Shown here in pieces: positions 56,232 to 64,000 of a DNA stretch of 64,000 nt (position 1 is its first letter; each line of letters starts with the position of its first letter). The translations under genes were made by a program, and so were the position numbers. This stretch comes from Qipengyuania vulgaris (GTDB lineage Bacteria > Pseudomonadota > Alphaproteobacteria > Sphingomonadales > Sphingomonadaceae), in the NCBI GenBank assembly GCA_000756795.1, contig CCSI01000001.1:868001-932000 (forward strand), in the 5' to 3' direction. The notes beneath the pieces are model-generated. The model was not told where the DNA came from, made no database searches, and worked only from the letters and a program-made list of their open reading frames with translations.

Positions 56232-57044
56232 ATGGGCGATTTGGGGGCACCTGCGCATGCTTATGTCGTAAAGGCGGCAGAACTGCCTGCGCTTTACTTC
56301 CTCGACGAGGCTCACCCTCGTCCGCTCGAGCTCGAATGGATCAATCGCGGCACCGACCAGAAGCTGCGGCGCACCACTATCGAAATGTTGCTCCGAACGC
56401 TGTTCGCCAAGGCGCAGACCCCCAGTGTCAAGAAGCTCCACGATTCCGCAGGGCTGCGCGCCAACTTCCGTAGCGAGCGCGAGCGTGAGCGTTTTTCGCG
56501 GGCGTTTTCAAAGGCTCTCGACGAGATGGCGCGTGACCGCCAGCACCTCCTCACCGCCGTATTCGACAAGCCCGAAGCTGCCAGCCGTACCGTAGAAGCA
56601 CTTGCTGAAGACGGCGTGCCCGAGGACGCCATCGCCATGCTCTGGCGGGCAAGCGAGTATCTTGAGGAAAAATACGAGCCCGCACGCGGCCACAGCCCGG
56701 GGACCGTCGCGGGGACGATCACAGGCGCGGGCGTGGCGGGTGCCATGCTCGGCGTGGGGATGCTGATGATACCCGGACTTGGCCCGGTCGCTGTGGCCGG
56801 AGCAATGACCAGCGCAGCGATCGGCCCGGTTGCTGCAGTCAGCGGCGTTATCGGCGCGACCGGCGGCGCGATCGCGAAAATGCTGACCGATCACGATGTC
56901 GATGGAGTTTCAGCAACTCTCTACGAACGCGAGATAAAGAAGGGCAAGATTTTTGTTTCCATCGATACGAGCTATGACGGAATTGAACCGGAAAAGGTCC
57001 GCAGCCTGCTCAATGCCCATGGGGGACATCGGCCGGAAGGGTAA
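56232..57044 (+). CDS. Uncharacterized protein with YflT/general-stress-like region and glycine-zipper
   Basis: The 270-residue protein has a charged helical N-terminal half (FRSERERERFSRAFSKALDE). Then HLLTAVFDKPEAASRTVEAL, with EDGVPEDAIAML, resembles the YflT/17M stress domain. A Gly/Ala/Val-rich hydrophobic stretch (TGAGVAGAMLGVGMLMIPGL and GAMTSAAIGPVAAVSGVIGA) suggests a membrane-inserting glycine zipper. The C-terminus has KGKIFVSIDTSYDGIEPEKV. No enzyme motif is visible. The start is uncertain, with an ATG 12 codons upstream also possible. Confidence 0.75.
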   Translation: MGDLGAPAHAYVVKAAELPALYFLDEAHPRPLELEWINRGTDQKLRRTTIEMLLRTLFAKAQTPSVKKLHDSAGLRANFRSERERERFSRAFSKALDEMARDRQHLLTAVFDKPEAASRTVEALAEDGVPEDAIAMLWRASEYLEEKYEPARGHSPGTVAGTITGAGVAGAMLGVGMLMIPGLGPVAVAGAMTSAAIGPVAAVSGVIGATGGAIAKMLTDHDVDGVSATLYEREIKKGKIFVSIDTSYDGIEPEKVRSLLNAHGGHRPEG

Positions 57045-57123
57045 TCACGGTTCGCAAGTGAACCAGAACCAAAAAAGAAAACAAACGGTCGCGATGGAGA
57101 AGTTTCTTTAGGGAGGCCATCGC

Positions 57124-58302
57124 ATGCCCCTTTCGAATGTGGTCGACGAGGAAGGATTCCTCGTCGTGCACGGAAGCCAAAGCTACAAGTCCGAGGTTTT
57201 TCGCGAGACGCTTTCGGGCATACTCCTGGTCGAACGGAAGAACCTGCCTGCGCAGGGCATGCTATGGATTATCATGGTGCTCGCCGCCATGCGCATGCCC
57301 AACGCCGACTTCTTCTTCCTTCCCCTGATGCTTCGGCTGTTCGCCCTCATCAACACACGCTTCGGGGCGCACTGGCTGGGAACGGCCATCGAGCGCGGCA
57401 AACCCATCAAGAAGCAACTTGCATTTGCCGTGTTCGCGATGGCCATCGGCGGGGCAAGCTGGGGGTATATGCTCGCAGCAGTGATGAGCGATCCGATCGT
57501 TCACCCGTCCCGCCTCATTCTGGGGGGCGGCACGCTGGTCGGGGTCAGCCTCATCACCGCCATCGTCGGCCCCGCACACCGGCTTCTCTTCGCATTCCTC
57601 GCCGGGTTCGTTTTGACGGCAATTATTGGCATGTGGATTTGGGAAACAACGATGCTTCTGCCCGCCACGCTGGCGACAATCTGCATGTCGCTGGTGTTCC
57701 TGGCTTTTGCCTATGCGCAGTCCGGGCAACGAATTCTCACTTCCCAGACCCTGGTCGAAAACCGCATCCTGTCCGAGGAGTTGGCTGACTCGTTGGCACA
57801 TGCCGAGTTTCTCGCCTACCGCGACCCGCTGACTGGGCTGATGAACCGCCGCGCGTTTTTCGAGTGCGTCAACGGCAATGCCACTCCCGGCGATCGCTTC
57901 CTGCTCTCGCTCGACCTCGACAATTTCAAGAGCATCAATGACCGCTTCGGGCATGCTGTTGGCGACAAGGTGCTGGTGAAGGTTGGCAAAGCTATCAAGT
58001 ACACCCAACAATCCCTGCCGGACGGCGATCATTGTGCCGTCCGCCTCGGCGGCGAGGAATTCGTCATGCTGCTCGACACGAACAACCGCGAAGTCGCTGG
58101 CAAGGCGGCAGAAGACCTGCGCTGTGCTATCGAGAATATCGCGGCAAGCCTCGACCTGCCGGGCCTGGCGACCACCTGTTCCATCGGCCTGTCGCGCTGG
58201 CACAGCGGCACTGGCATCGACGAGGTCCTCTCGGAAGCCGACAGCCTGCTCTACAAAGCCAAGGCACGCGGACGGAACCGGGTGGAAAACACGGCCGCCT
58301 GA
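57124..58302 (+). CDS. Membrane diguanylate cyclase (GGDEF)
   Basis: The 392-residue protein would make cyclic di-GMP. About five to six membrane helices fill residues 45-200, and a short coiled segment leads to the GGDEF domain (YRDPLTGLMNRRAF, FLLSLDLDNFKSINDRFGHAVGD). The catalytic motif is GGEEF at residues 309-313. The inhibitory I-site RxxD is absent; that position reads DGDH. An active enzyme without product inhibition is therefore predicted. AGGGAGG precedes the ATG. It is transcribed alone. Confidence 0.93.
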   Translation: MPLSNVVDEEGFLVVHGSQSYKSEVFRETLSGILLVERKNLPAQGMLWIIMVLAAMRMPNADFFFLPLMLRLFALINTRFGAHWLGTAIERGKPIKKQLAFAVFAMAIGGASWGYMLAAVMSDPIVHPSRLILGGGTLVGVSLITAIVGPAHRLLFAFLAGFVLTAIIGMWIWETTMLLPATLATICMSLVFLAFAYAQSGQRILTSQTLVENRILSEELADSLAHAEFLAYRDPLTGLMNRRAFFECVNGNATPGDRFLLSLDLDNFKSINDRFGHAVGDKVLVKVGKAIKYTQQSLPDGDHCAVRLGGEEFVMLLDTNNREVAGKAAEDLRCAIENIAASLDLPGLATTCSIGLSRWHSGTGIDEVLSEADSLLYKAKARGRNRVENTAA

Positions 58303-58471
58303 AAAGTGGCTTTCCTACAATAAGACCGCCACGTAGCAGGACCGCGTGCCAACTGACAGACTATTCCAAATCGCCATGGTTTCCGCGGCTTTCGCAGGCT
58401 TCTTTGCTTTTTGCCCTAGACCGTGTTCCAAGTGTTCCAAGCTGTAGGAATGGCCTGAGAGGAGCCGCGAC

Positions 58472-59533
58472 ATGAGCGAAGACATCATCGACCCCGACCT
58501 GCCCATCATCGACCCGCACCATCACCTGTGGGACCTGCGTCCGCTGGTCCCCGCCTTCCCCGAACCGCGGCATGATTTCATCGAGGCAATCGCAGGCGCG
58601 GCCTATTACACCTTCGACGAGCTGCAGCAGGACACGCGCGGCGGCCTCGACGGCGGCCACAAGATCGTCGGCACGGTCTTCATGGAATGCGGCGCTTTCT
58701 ACGATGCCAGCCGGGGTGACGCGATGAAGAGCGTCGGCGAAGTCGAATTCGTCAACGGCGTGGCGGCGCAGGGGGCGAGCGGGCTCTACGGCGATTACCG
58801 CCCCTGCGCGGGCATCGTTGGCCATGCGGATTTAACGCTGGGCGATGCGGTCAAGCCGGTTGTCGAGGCTCTGGTAGCGGCAGGTAACGGGCGTTTTCGC
58901 GGCATCCGCCATGCCGCCGCCTGGGATGCCGACCCCGAGGTGCTTGGCCCTCCCTTCCATGCGCCCGAAGGCCTCTATCGCTCCGATGCCTTCCGCGCCG
59001 GTTTCGCCGCCTATGCCGAGCATGGGCTGACCTTCGATGCATGGCTGCTCGAGCCGCAATTGGGCGACGTGCTGGATCTCGCCAAGGCCTTCCCCGACCA
59101 GACCATCGTGCTCGACCATTGCGGCACGCCGCTCGGCATTGCGAGCTACAAGGGCAAGCAGCACGAGCATTTCGACCGCTGGCGCGCCTCCATCAAGGCG
59201 ATTGCCGAATGCGAGAATGTCGTGGTCAAGCTCGGCGGGCTGGCGATGGCTTTCTGCGGCCTGCCCGAAGACGGGCCGATGAAGGACCATACATCCGAAC
59301 ACCTCGCCGCGCTGTGGCGGCCCTATATCGAGACCTGCATCGATGGCTTCGGCGCGGACCGCGCGATGTTCGAATCGAACTATCCGGTCGACCGCTGGGG
59401 CGCGAGCTACGAGGTCCTGTGGAATGCCTTCAAGCGCCTCTCGCACAGCCATTCCGAAAACGAGCGCAAGGCGCTGTTCGCAGGTTCGGCGGCGCGGGTC
59501 TACGGGCTCGAGCATCTGCTGGAAGCTACCTGA
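58472..59533 (+). CDS. Amidohydrolase family protein (TIM-barrel, lactonase-like)
   Basis: The 353-residue metal-dependent hydrolase starts with the metal-binding IIDPHHHLWDL. It continues with FRGIRHAAAWDADPEV, IVLDHCGTPLG and AMFESNYPVDRWG. This is the amidohydrolase_2 layout, seen in 2-pyrone-4,6-dicarboxylate lactonase and related enzymes. The substrate is not defined. GAGAGGAG precedes the ATG. The 169-bp upstream gap contains a small direct repeat (GTGTTCCAA twice) and no gene. A flavin oxidoreductase follows. Confidence 0.88.
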   Translation: MSEDIIDPDLPIIDPHHHLWDLRPLVPAFPEPRHDFIEAIAGAAYYTFDELQQDTRGGLDGGHKIVGTVFMECGAFYDASRGDAMKSVGEVEFVNGVAAQGASGLYGDYRPCAGIVGHADLTLGDAVKPVVEALVAAGNGRFRGIRHAAAWDADPEVLGPPFHAPEGLYRSDAFRAGFAAYAEHGLTFDAWLLEPQLGDVLDLAKAFPDQTIVLDHCGTPLGIASYKGKQHEHFDRWRASIKAIAECENVVVKLGGLAMAFCGLPEDGPMKDHTSEHLAALWRPYIETCIDGFGADRAMFESNYPVDRWGASYEVLWNAFKRLSHSHSENERKALFAGSAARVYGLEHLLEAT

Positions 59534-59613
59534 CGTTTACGTAACGTCACTCTCGACAAGCGCGCAAACGCGCCATACGCCCTGCCGAAATTGCAATTGA
59601 GGAGCCTTGCCGC

Positions 59614-60582
59614 ATGACCCTTCCCGCCCCCTTCGACAAGCTGCGCATCCCGGTCATCGGCTCGCCGCTGTTCATCGTTTCGGGTCCCGAACTGGTCATC
59701 GCGCAATGCAAGGCGGGCATCGTCGGCAGCTTCCCGGCGCTGAACGCGCGCCCGCAGAGCCAGCTCGACGAGTGGTTGCACCAGATTACCGAGGAACTGT
59801 CTGCGCATAACCGCGACAATCCCGACCGTCCGGCAGCGCCCTTCGCGGTGAACCAGATCGTCCACAGCTCGAACGACCGTATCGAGGCCGATATGGCGAC
59901 CTGCGCGAAGTGGCAGGTGCCGCTGGTCATCACCTCGCTCGGCGCGCGCGAGGAAATCTTCAACGCGGTGCGCGGCTGGGGCGGCATCACCATGCACGAT
60001 GTCATCAACAACCGCTTCGCCCGCAAAGCCATCGAAAAGGGCGCGGACGGGCTTATTCCGGTGGCCGCCGGCGCAGGCGGACATGCAGGCACGCTCAGCC
60101 CCTTCGCCTTGATGCAGGAAATCCGCGAATGGTTTGACGGGCTGGTAGCGCTGTCGGGCTCAATCGCGCACGGACGTTCGATCCTCGCAGCCCAGGCGCT
60201 GGGTGCGGACTTCGCCTATATCGGCTCGCCCTGGATTGCGACCGAGGAGGCCAATGCGGTCGACGGCTACAAGCAGGGCATCGTCGAAGGCAGCGCGGAT
60301 GGCATCGTCTACTCGAACCTCTTCACCGGCGTGCACGGCAATTACCTGCGCTCCTCCATCGAGAATGCGGGCCTCGATCCCGACGATTTGCCCACCAGCG
60401 ACCCGTCGAAGATGAATTTCGGCAGTGGTGGCAACACCAAGGCCAAGGCGTGGAAGGACATTTGGGGCTCTGGCCAGGGCATCGGCACGGTGAAGAGCGT
60501 CGGGCCGGTCGAAGACATGGTCGCGCGTCTCGAAGCCGAATACTTCGCGGCCAAGGAAGCGCTGGCAAGCAAGACCGCCTAG
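59614..60582 (+). CDS. Nitronate monooxygenase / 2-nitropropane dioxygenase-like flavoprotein
   Basis: The 322-residue FMN TIM-barrel oxidoreductase has KLRIPVIGSPLFIVSGPELV, IVGSFPALNARP and PFAVNQIVHSSNDR. VPLVITSLGARE, LIPVAAGAGGHAGTLSPFAL and the glycine-rich GSIAHGRSILAAQALGADFA follow. AGAGGHAG carries the catalytic His of nitronate monooxygenases. The physiological substrate is uncertain, since many members are enoyl-reductase or quinone-reductase-like. It is convergent with the AHH gene, sharing the CTAG at the stops. Confidence 0.88.
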   Translation: MTLPAPFDKLRIPVIGSPLFIVSGPELVIAQCKAGIVGSFPALNARPQSQLDEWLHQITEELSAHNRDNPDRPAAPFAVNQIVHSSNDRIEADMATCAKWQVPLVITSLGAREEIFNAVRGWGGITMHDVINNRFARKAIEKGADGLIPVAAGAGGHAGTLSPFALMQEIREWFDGLVALSGSIAHGRSILAAQALGADFAYIGSPWIATEEANAVDGYKQGIVEGSADGIVYSNLFTGVHGNYLRSSIENAGLDPDDLPTSDPSKMNFGSGGNTKAKAWKDIWGSGQGIGTVKSVGPVEDMVARLEAEYFAAKEALASKTA

Positions 60583-61106
60583 GCGGCAGCGGCAAAAAGT
60601 GTCTCCGCCATGGCGTCGAGTTCGGAGAAGTCGGGCTTTGCCAGCGCCGGGTCGCGGCGATTGAGGACCAGCCGCCGCGACTGGTCGAGCAGGCGTTTGC
60701 GCAAGGCCGATTGCAGCAAGCCGAGACGAAGCAATGCCTCCTCGCCCGCTTGCTGCGAACACAGCTTCTTGCGGTGCGACCAGCGGCTCTCGATGACGCC
60801 GACCCGCTCGATGACCATCGTGTTGTAATCGCGATGGGGCCCTCGGTGGAGCGGCAGTAGGGTCCGCCAAACCGCTTCGTCACGGGCAGGCAACAGGATG
60901 CCGTTGCGGCGGAAATCGTCAAACCCCAGCGCCTCGCGTCCGACCTCGGAAAAGAGACGCGAAAAGCAGCGACGGGTGAGCAATTGCCTCGGCAGCAGGT
61001 GATGCCTTTGCAGCCCGGCATCATGGCCCGGACAGCCGCGCTTGTTCACGCTGCGAAACGGCAAAGTGCCGCGCGCCTGGTTCCCGATTGCTCCCCCCAT
61101 CCCCAC
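60579..61106 (-). CDS. AHH-domain (HNH/endonuclease VII-fold) putative nuclease
   Basis: The 175-residue protein has GLQRHHLLPRQLL with the His-His pair at 35-36, then GFDDFRRNGILLPARDE and LHRGPHRDYNTMVIERV. In the latter, H87, H91, Y94 and N95 fit the AHH nuclease family of the HNH/ENDO VII superfamily. A helical Arg-rich C-terminus follows. AHH domains are frequent toxin modules in polymorphic toxins. Here the domain is free-standing, without a secretion or delivery region. It lies 6 bp after the unknown upstream gene, so they form a pair. Confidence 0.78.
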   Translation of the reverse strand: MGMGGAIGNQARGTLPFRSVNKRGCPGHDAGLQRHHLLPRQLLTRRCFSRLFSEVGREALGFDDFRRNGILLPARDEAVWRTLLPLHRGPHRDYNTMVIERVGVIESRWSHRKKLCSQQAGEEALLRLGLLQSALRKRLLDQSRRLVLNRRDPALAKPDFSELDAMAETLFAAAA

Positions 61107-61112
61107 GCGACG

Positions 61113-61919
61113 CTACATGCGCGACACCTCCACGATGTCGCTATCGGGCACCGGGCTGAGCGAGTATCGCGCGCCATCTTCGGTAACGAATTCGCGCGCT
61201 TCACCGACCCGTCCGGCGCTTACGATGTCATGCACCAGCCGCATCCCGAGACGTGTCGCAGCCAATCGGTCTTGCGCCAGCGTCGGATGGAAACGAAGCT
61301 CCTGCCCGACGAAGAATCCCAGCCCCTCGCTGGCAAACTGCCCCTCTTCGTCCGCAGCAAAGGATGTCAGCCCCAGCGCCGGGAACGGGCCTCCCTCGGT
61401 CCAGCCTTCGACAGACCGGCAGAACAGTTCGGTGGCAGTCGCGCTGCGGGCCGGGCTCCAACAAATCGCCACCACCCCGTCGAGCCGCCGCGCCATTTTG
61501 CAGCCAAGGTCGAGCATGGCGCGCACGATGGGCAGGCTGTTCGCCCCGTCGGCAAGATGCGGCCCCGGGACCAGCACCATCGCCTCCTTGTCATGCGGGT
61601 CGCACTCTGCGCCCAGCGCCACGCGGTGCACCACCTGCGGCACCGCAACGCCCGGAGCAGGTGCCATGCCGAGCAGGTCAAAGGTGAGACCGGACATCAT
61701 CAGTTCGAGCCATTGCCCCGAATAGCCATCGCGACCTTGCGCGGCTTCCTGAGGGTCGGCGGGACTGCTGGCGGGGTCGTGACTAACCCAGACGAGGTCA
61801 AGCGCCTCCACCATTGCCAGCACATCGCTGCGCTGCGGACGTGCACCAGGTTCGAACAGGAGGTAGAGCCCCTGCGGCGAACGCGCCTCTTCCTTTAGCG
61901 ATGCCTGTGATGCTGGCAT
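61113..61919 (-). CDS. Uncharacterized protein paired with the AHH gene
   Basis: The 268-residue soluble protein carries no signal peptide. It contains MLDLGCKMARRLDGVVAICW, then ELFCRSVEGWTEGGPFPALG and SEGLGFFVGQELRFHPTLAQ. A weak likeness to DUF4261 (W-S-P and S-x-GL-x-F-x-GQE blocks) was noticed but is not secure. A TTG six codons upstream is a less likely start. Because it overlaps transcriptionally with an AHH nuclease-like gene, it could be a cognate regulator or immunity protein. That is inference only. Confidence 0.7.
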   Translation of the reverse strand: MPASQASLKEEARSPQGLYLLFEPGARPQRSDVLAMVEALDLVWVSHDPASSPADPQEAAQGRDGYSGQWLELMMSGLTFDLLGMAPAPGVAVPQVVHRVALGAECDPHDKEAMVLVPGPHLADGANSLPIVRAMLDLGCKMARRLDGVVAICWSPARSATATELFCRSVEGWTEGGPFPALGLTSFAADEEGQFASEGLGFFVGQELRFHPTLAQDRLAATRLGMRLVHDIVSAGRVGEAREFVTEDGARYSLSPVPDSDIVEVSRM

Positions 61920-62025
61920 TCCGCCCGCTTCCCCCAATACAATCCCGCACTAATTCTTGGCGACTTCCAAAGGCTTCGTCGAGTCTGGATTTGGAAGATT
62001 GGTCGGAAACGGCTCAATCCGGTCC

Positions 62026-62511
62026 CTAGAAGATGCCGTCAGCTATGCCCTGACCCAAGGCCTGACCCATTTCGCGTGCCCTGCCCAGCTCTCGCTCGTC
62101 AATTTGCTTGGGCGCAATGATTTCCGCCTCGGTCTGCGCACCGGTGTCGACAATCATGTGCTCGGCCACCCGCTTCAGCCGCCAGCCCTTGCAGATGCGG
62201 TCGATCTGCTTCTGTGCCCACTCGCCATCGCTACCCGCGGCGATAATCGTGGCGAAGGGCCGACCGGCGATCTTCATCAACACCGGGTAATAGCAGCGGT
62301 CGAACATCTCCTTCATCTCGCCGCTCATGCTGGCGAGGTTTTCGGGGCAACAGAACAGGTAACCGCCAGCGTCCATCAGATGCTTCGGCTGCACATCCTT
62401 CGCGCGCATGATGCGGCAATGATTGCCTGCCCCCTCGAAAGCCGCCTCGGCAAGGCTTTCGGCACTGCCGGTGCGGCTATGCCAGACAATCAGGAGATAT
62501 TTGTCAGCCAT
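62026..62511 (-). CDS. Flavodoxin family protein
   Basis: The 161-residue protein starts YLLIVWHSRTGSAESLAEAA, with the flavodoxin-like phosphate-binding loop SRTGS. FCCPENLASMSGEMKEMFDR and PFATIIAAGSDGEWAQKQID follow. It probably binds FMN and acts in electron transfer or as an NAD(P)H-dependent reductase. CCPENLASMS near the flavin site is characteristic of a small sphingomonad group. It is divergent from recJ with an 81-bp gap. Confidence 0.87.
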   Translation of the reverse strand: MADKYLLIVWHSRTGSAESLAEAAFEGAGNHCRIMRAKDVQPKHLMDAGGYLFCCPENLASMSGEMKEMFDRCYYPVLMKIAGRPFATIIAAGSDGEWAQKQIDRICKGWRLKRVAEHMIVDTGAQTEAEIIAPKQIDERELGRAREMGQALGQGIADGIF

Positions 62512-62592
62512 GGCCCGAGAAAGCCGCAGGACTGTCGATTGTCAATGCGGGCGCGCTTGCTGCAAAGGCGCAGGTCGCGGTAGTGGGAGCGG

Positions 62593-64000
62593 ATGGCTTC
62601 CACTGCCCTCCCCCAGGTTTTCGGCGTCTCCAACTCGCTCACCGGCCGCGCATGGCGCTGGCGGGGCGGGAATATGGACCTCGGGCAAGGCCACTTCGGC
62701 GATGGCGAGAGCATCGTGCGGCAAATCCTTCTCGCACGCGGTGTCGCTCCCGAGGATGTGCAGCGCCACCTCTCGCCAACCTTGCGCGATTTCCTGCCCG
62801 ACCCGTCCGAGTTCAACGACATGGACGCGGCCGCCGACCGGATAGCGCAGGCGGTGCTCACGAACGAGCGCATAACGGTCTACGGCGATTACGACGTCGA
62901 CGGCGCGACCAGTTCGGCGCTGCTCATCCGCCTGCTCCGCGATCTGGGCGTAGAGGCGGACTACTACATCCCCGACCGCCTGCTTGAGGGCTACGGTCCC
63001 TCGGGCGAGGCATTGGTCAAGCTGGCCGAGGACGGCTCCAGCCTGATTGTCACGGTCGATTGCGGCGCGATGGCACACGAGGCGCTGGCAATGGCGAGCG
63101 ATGCGGGGGTCGATGTCATCGTGGTCGACCATCACAAATGCTCGCCCGAATTGCCGCGCGCCGCCGCGCTGGTGAATCCGAACCGGCTCGACGAAAACGA
63201 CCTCGCAGCGGCACACGGCCATCTGGCAGCGGTCGGGGTGGCTTTCCTGCTCGCTATCGCCTTGGTCCGTACCCTTCGCGCACAAGACTATTTCGAGGAC
63301 CGCAAGGAACCCGACCTGTTCGCGTTGCTGGACGTCGTAGCGCTCGGGACAGTCGCAGACGTCGCCGCGCTGCATGGACTGAACCGTGCCTTCGTGGCGC
63401 AGGGTCTCAAGGTCATGGCGCGGCGCGACAATATTGGGATGTCTGCGCTTATCGATGCCAGCCGGCTTAAGCGCGCTCCGGCCTGTTCGGACCTCGGCTT
63501 CGCGCTCGGCCCGCGCATCAATGCCGGAGGTCGCGTGGGCGAATCGACGCTGGGTGTGCGCCTGCTCACGACGCAGGACCCTGACGAAGCGCGCGAGATT
63601 GCCGCGCAGCTATCCGCTCTCAACGAAGAACGCCGCGCCATCGAGGCCGAGGTCCAGCAGGCGGCGGAAGAACAGCTTGCCGCGCAACATAACCGCGCTG
63701 TGCACGTGGTCGCAGCGAAAGGCTGGCATCCGGGCGTCATCGGCATCGTTGCCGGACGCATCAAAGAGAAGAGCGGCAAGCCCTCGCTGGTCATCGCGCT
63801 CGACGAGAATGGCGAAGGCAAGGGATCTGGCCGATCGGTACCCGGCGTGGATTTGGGCGCAGCCATCATTCGGGCGCGCGAAGAAGGTCTGCTGGTCAAG
63901 GGCGGCGGACACGCCATGGCTGCGGGCCTCACGGTGGCCGAGGACAAGCTGGAAGCTTTTACCGATTGGCTCGACGCGCATCTGGAAGCGGCAGTGGCCC
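62593..64000 (+). CDS. recJ: Single-stranded-DNA-specific exonuclease RecJ, C-terminus beyond window
   Basis: RecJ degrades single-stranded DNA 5' to 3' in recombination and mismatch repair. The first 469 codons are present. DHH-family motifs are clear: ITVYGDYDVDGATSSALL (motif I), IVTVDCGAM, IVVDHHKCSPELP (the DHH), and LGTVADVAAL. The DHHA1 part shows GPRINAGGRV and KGGGHAMAAGLTV. GGGAGC precedes the ATG. The gene runs off the right edge. Confidence 0.94.
   Translation, partial: MASTALPQVFGVSNSLTGRAWRWRGGNMDLGQGHFGDGESIVRQILLARGVAPEDVQRHLSPTLRDFLPDPSEFNDMDAAADRIAQAVLTNERITVYGDYDVDGATSSALLIRLLRDLGVEADYYIPDRLLEGYGPSGEALVKLAEDGSSLIVTVDCGAMAHEALAMASDAGVDVIVVDHHKCSPELPRAAALVNPNRLDENDLAAAHGHLAAVGVAFLLAIALVRTLRAQDYFEDRKEPDLFALLDVVALGTVADVAALHGLNRAFVAQGLKVMARRDNIGMSALIDASRLKRAPACSDLGFALGPRINAGGRVGESTLGVRLLTTQDPDEAREIAAQLSALNEERRAIEAEVQQAAEEQLAAQHNRAVHVVAAKGWHPGVIGIVAGRIKEKSGKPSLVIALDENGEGKGSGRSVPGVDLGAAIIRAREEGLLVKGGGHAMAAGLTVAEDKLEAFTDWLDAHLEAAVA

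Noticed and set aside
58303-58471. Regulatory RNA or gene upstream of the amidohydrolase
   Set aside because: Only a short direct repeat GTGTTCCAA and a normal ribosome site are visible. There is no stable structure or coding potential.

Overview
The window is a gene-dense, GC-rich stretch of bacterial chromosome from an alphaproteobacterium, most likely order Sphingomonadales and probably an Erythrobacter/Qipengyuania-type member of the Erythrobacteraceae. This rests on the protein families present: class II AroA like Agrobacterium CP4, a paired b/b' ATP synthase F0 operon, FYDLN, Coq4, DUF6122, DUF3052 and DUF6151 proteins, and periplasmic DUF3857-transglutaminase and DPP IV enzymes. I see no rRNA, phage, insertion sequence, integrase or CRISPR array. 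Almost everything reads as vertically inherited core chromosome. The novelty is in RNA structures, operon insertions and a few uncharacterized genes.

Layout. 1-2.2 kb: start of a dipeptidyl peptidase IV gene running off the left edge, then a 428-bp gene-free stretch with operator-like repeats, a candidate small RNA and a cluster of terminator hairpins. 2.2-8.0 kb: the ffh-rpsP-rimM-trmD-rplS translation/SRP set on the minus strand, split by an inverted thioredoxin-reductase-like gene and a nitrilase. 8.2 kb: tRNA-Ala(GGC). 8.9-15.2 kb (plus): aroA, two small membrane genes, cmk, rpsA, gloB and a quinone oxidoreductase. 15.3-17.9 kb (minus): atpI-atpB-atpE-atpF'-atpF. 18-25.5 kb: ydbH-ynbE-ydbL envelope lipid-transport operon, radC, and a transglutaminase/TPR exoprotein. 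25.7-29.5 kb (plus): purB, lapA-like, pyrF, trpF, rpsD. 29.8-39.4 kb (minus): M50-like peptidase, SDR, tgt, two outer-membrane proteins, an ABC-2 transporter, queA, a periplasmic cyclophilin, coaD, ispA, xseB. 39.5-44.3 kb (plus): membrane proteins, purL, small conserved genes, a nitroreductase. 44-46 kb (minus): coq4 and serB. 46-57 kb (plus): miaA, the ilvB-x-ilvN-y-ilvC operon, DUF6151, YceI, DUF4329, lldD-like, leuA behind a leader-peptide attenuator, and a stress-like protein. 57-64 kb: a diguanylate cyclase, an amidohydrolase, a nitronate monooxygenase-like enzyme, an AHH-nuclease-like gene with an unknown partner, a flavodoxin, and recJ running off the right edge.

How it works together. 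Branched-chain amino acid synthesis is concentrated at 47-56 kb (IlvB/IlvN/IlvC, then LeuA), with a leucine-codon leader peptide before leuA. Two consecutive queuosine enzymes (Tgt, QueA) lie 3.5 kb apart. Purine and pyrimidine genes (purB, pyrF, purL, cmk) are scattered among translation genes. The most interesting items are the leuA leader, the tandemly duplicated terminator with the candidate sRNA at 1.8-2.1 kb, the hairpin covering the start codon of the DUF4329 gene, the shared CATG start site of serB and miaA, the long antisense tail of coq4, and the AHH nuclease-like gene with its unknown partner.
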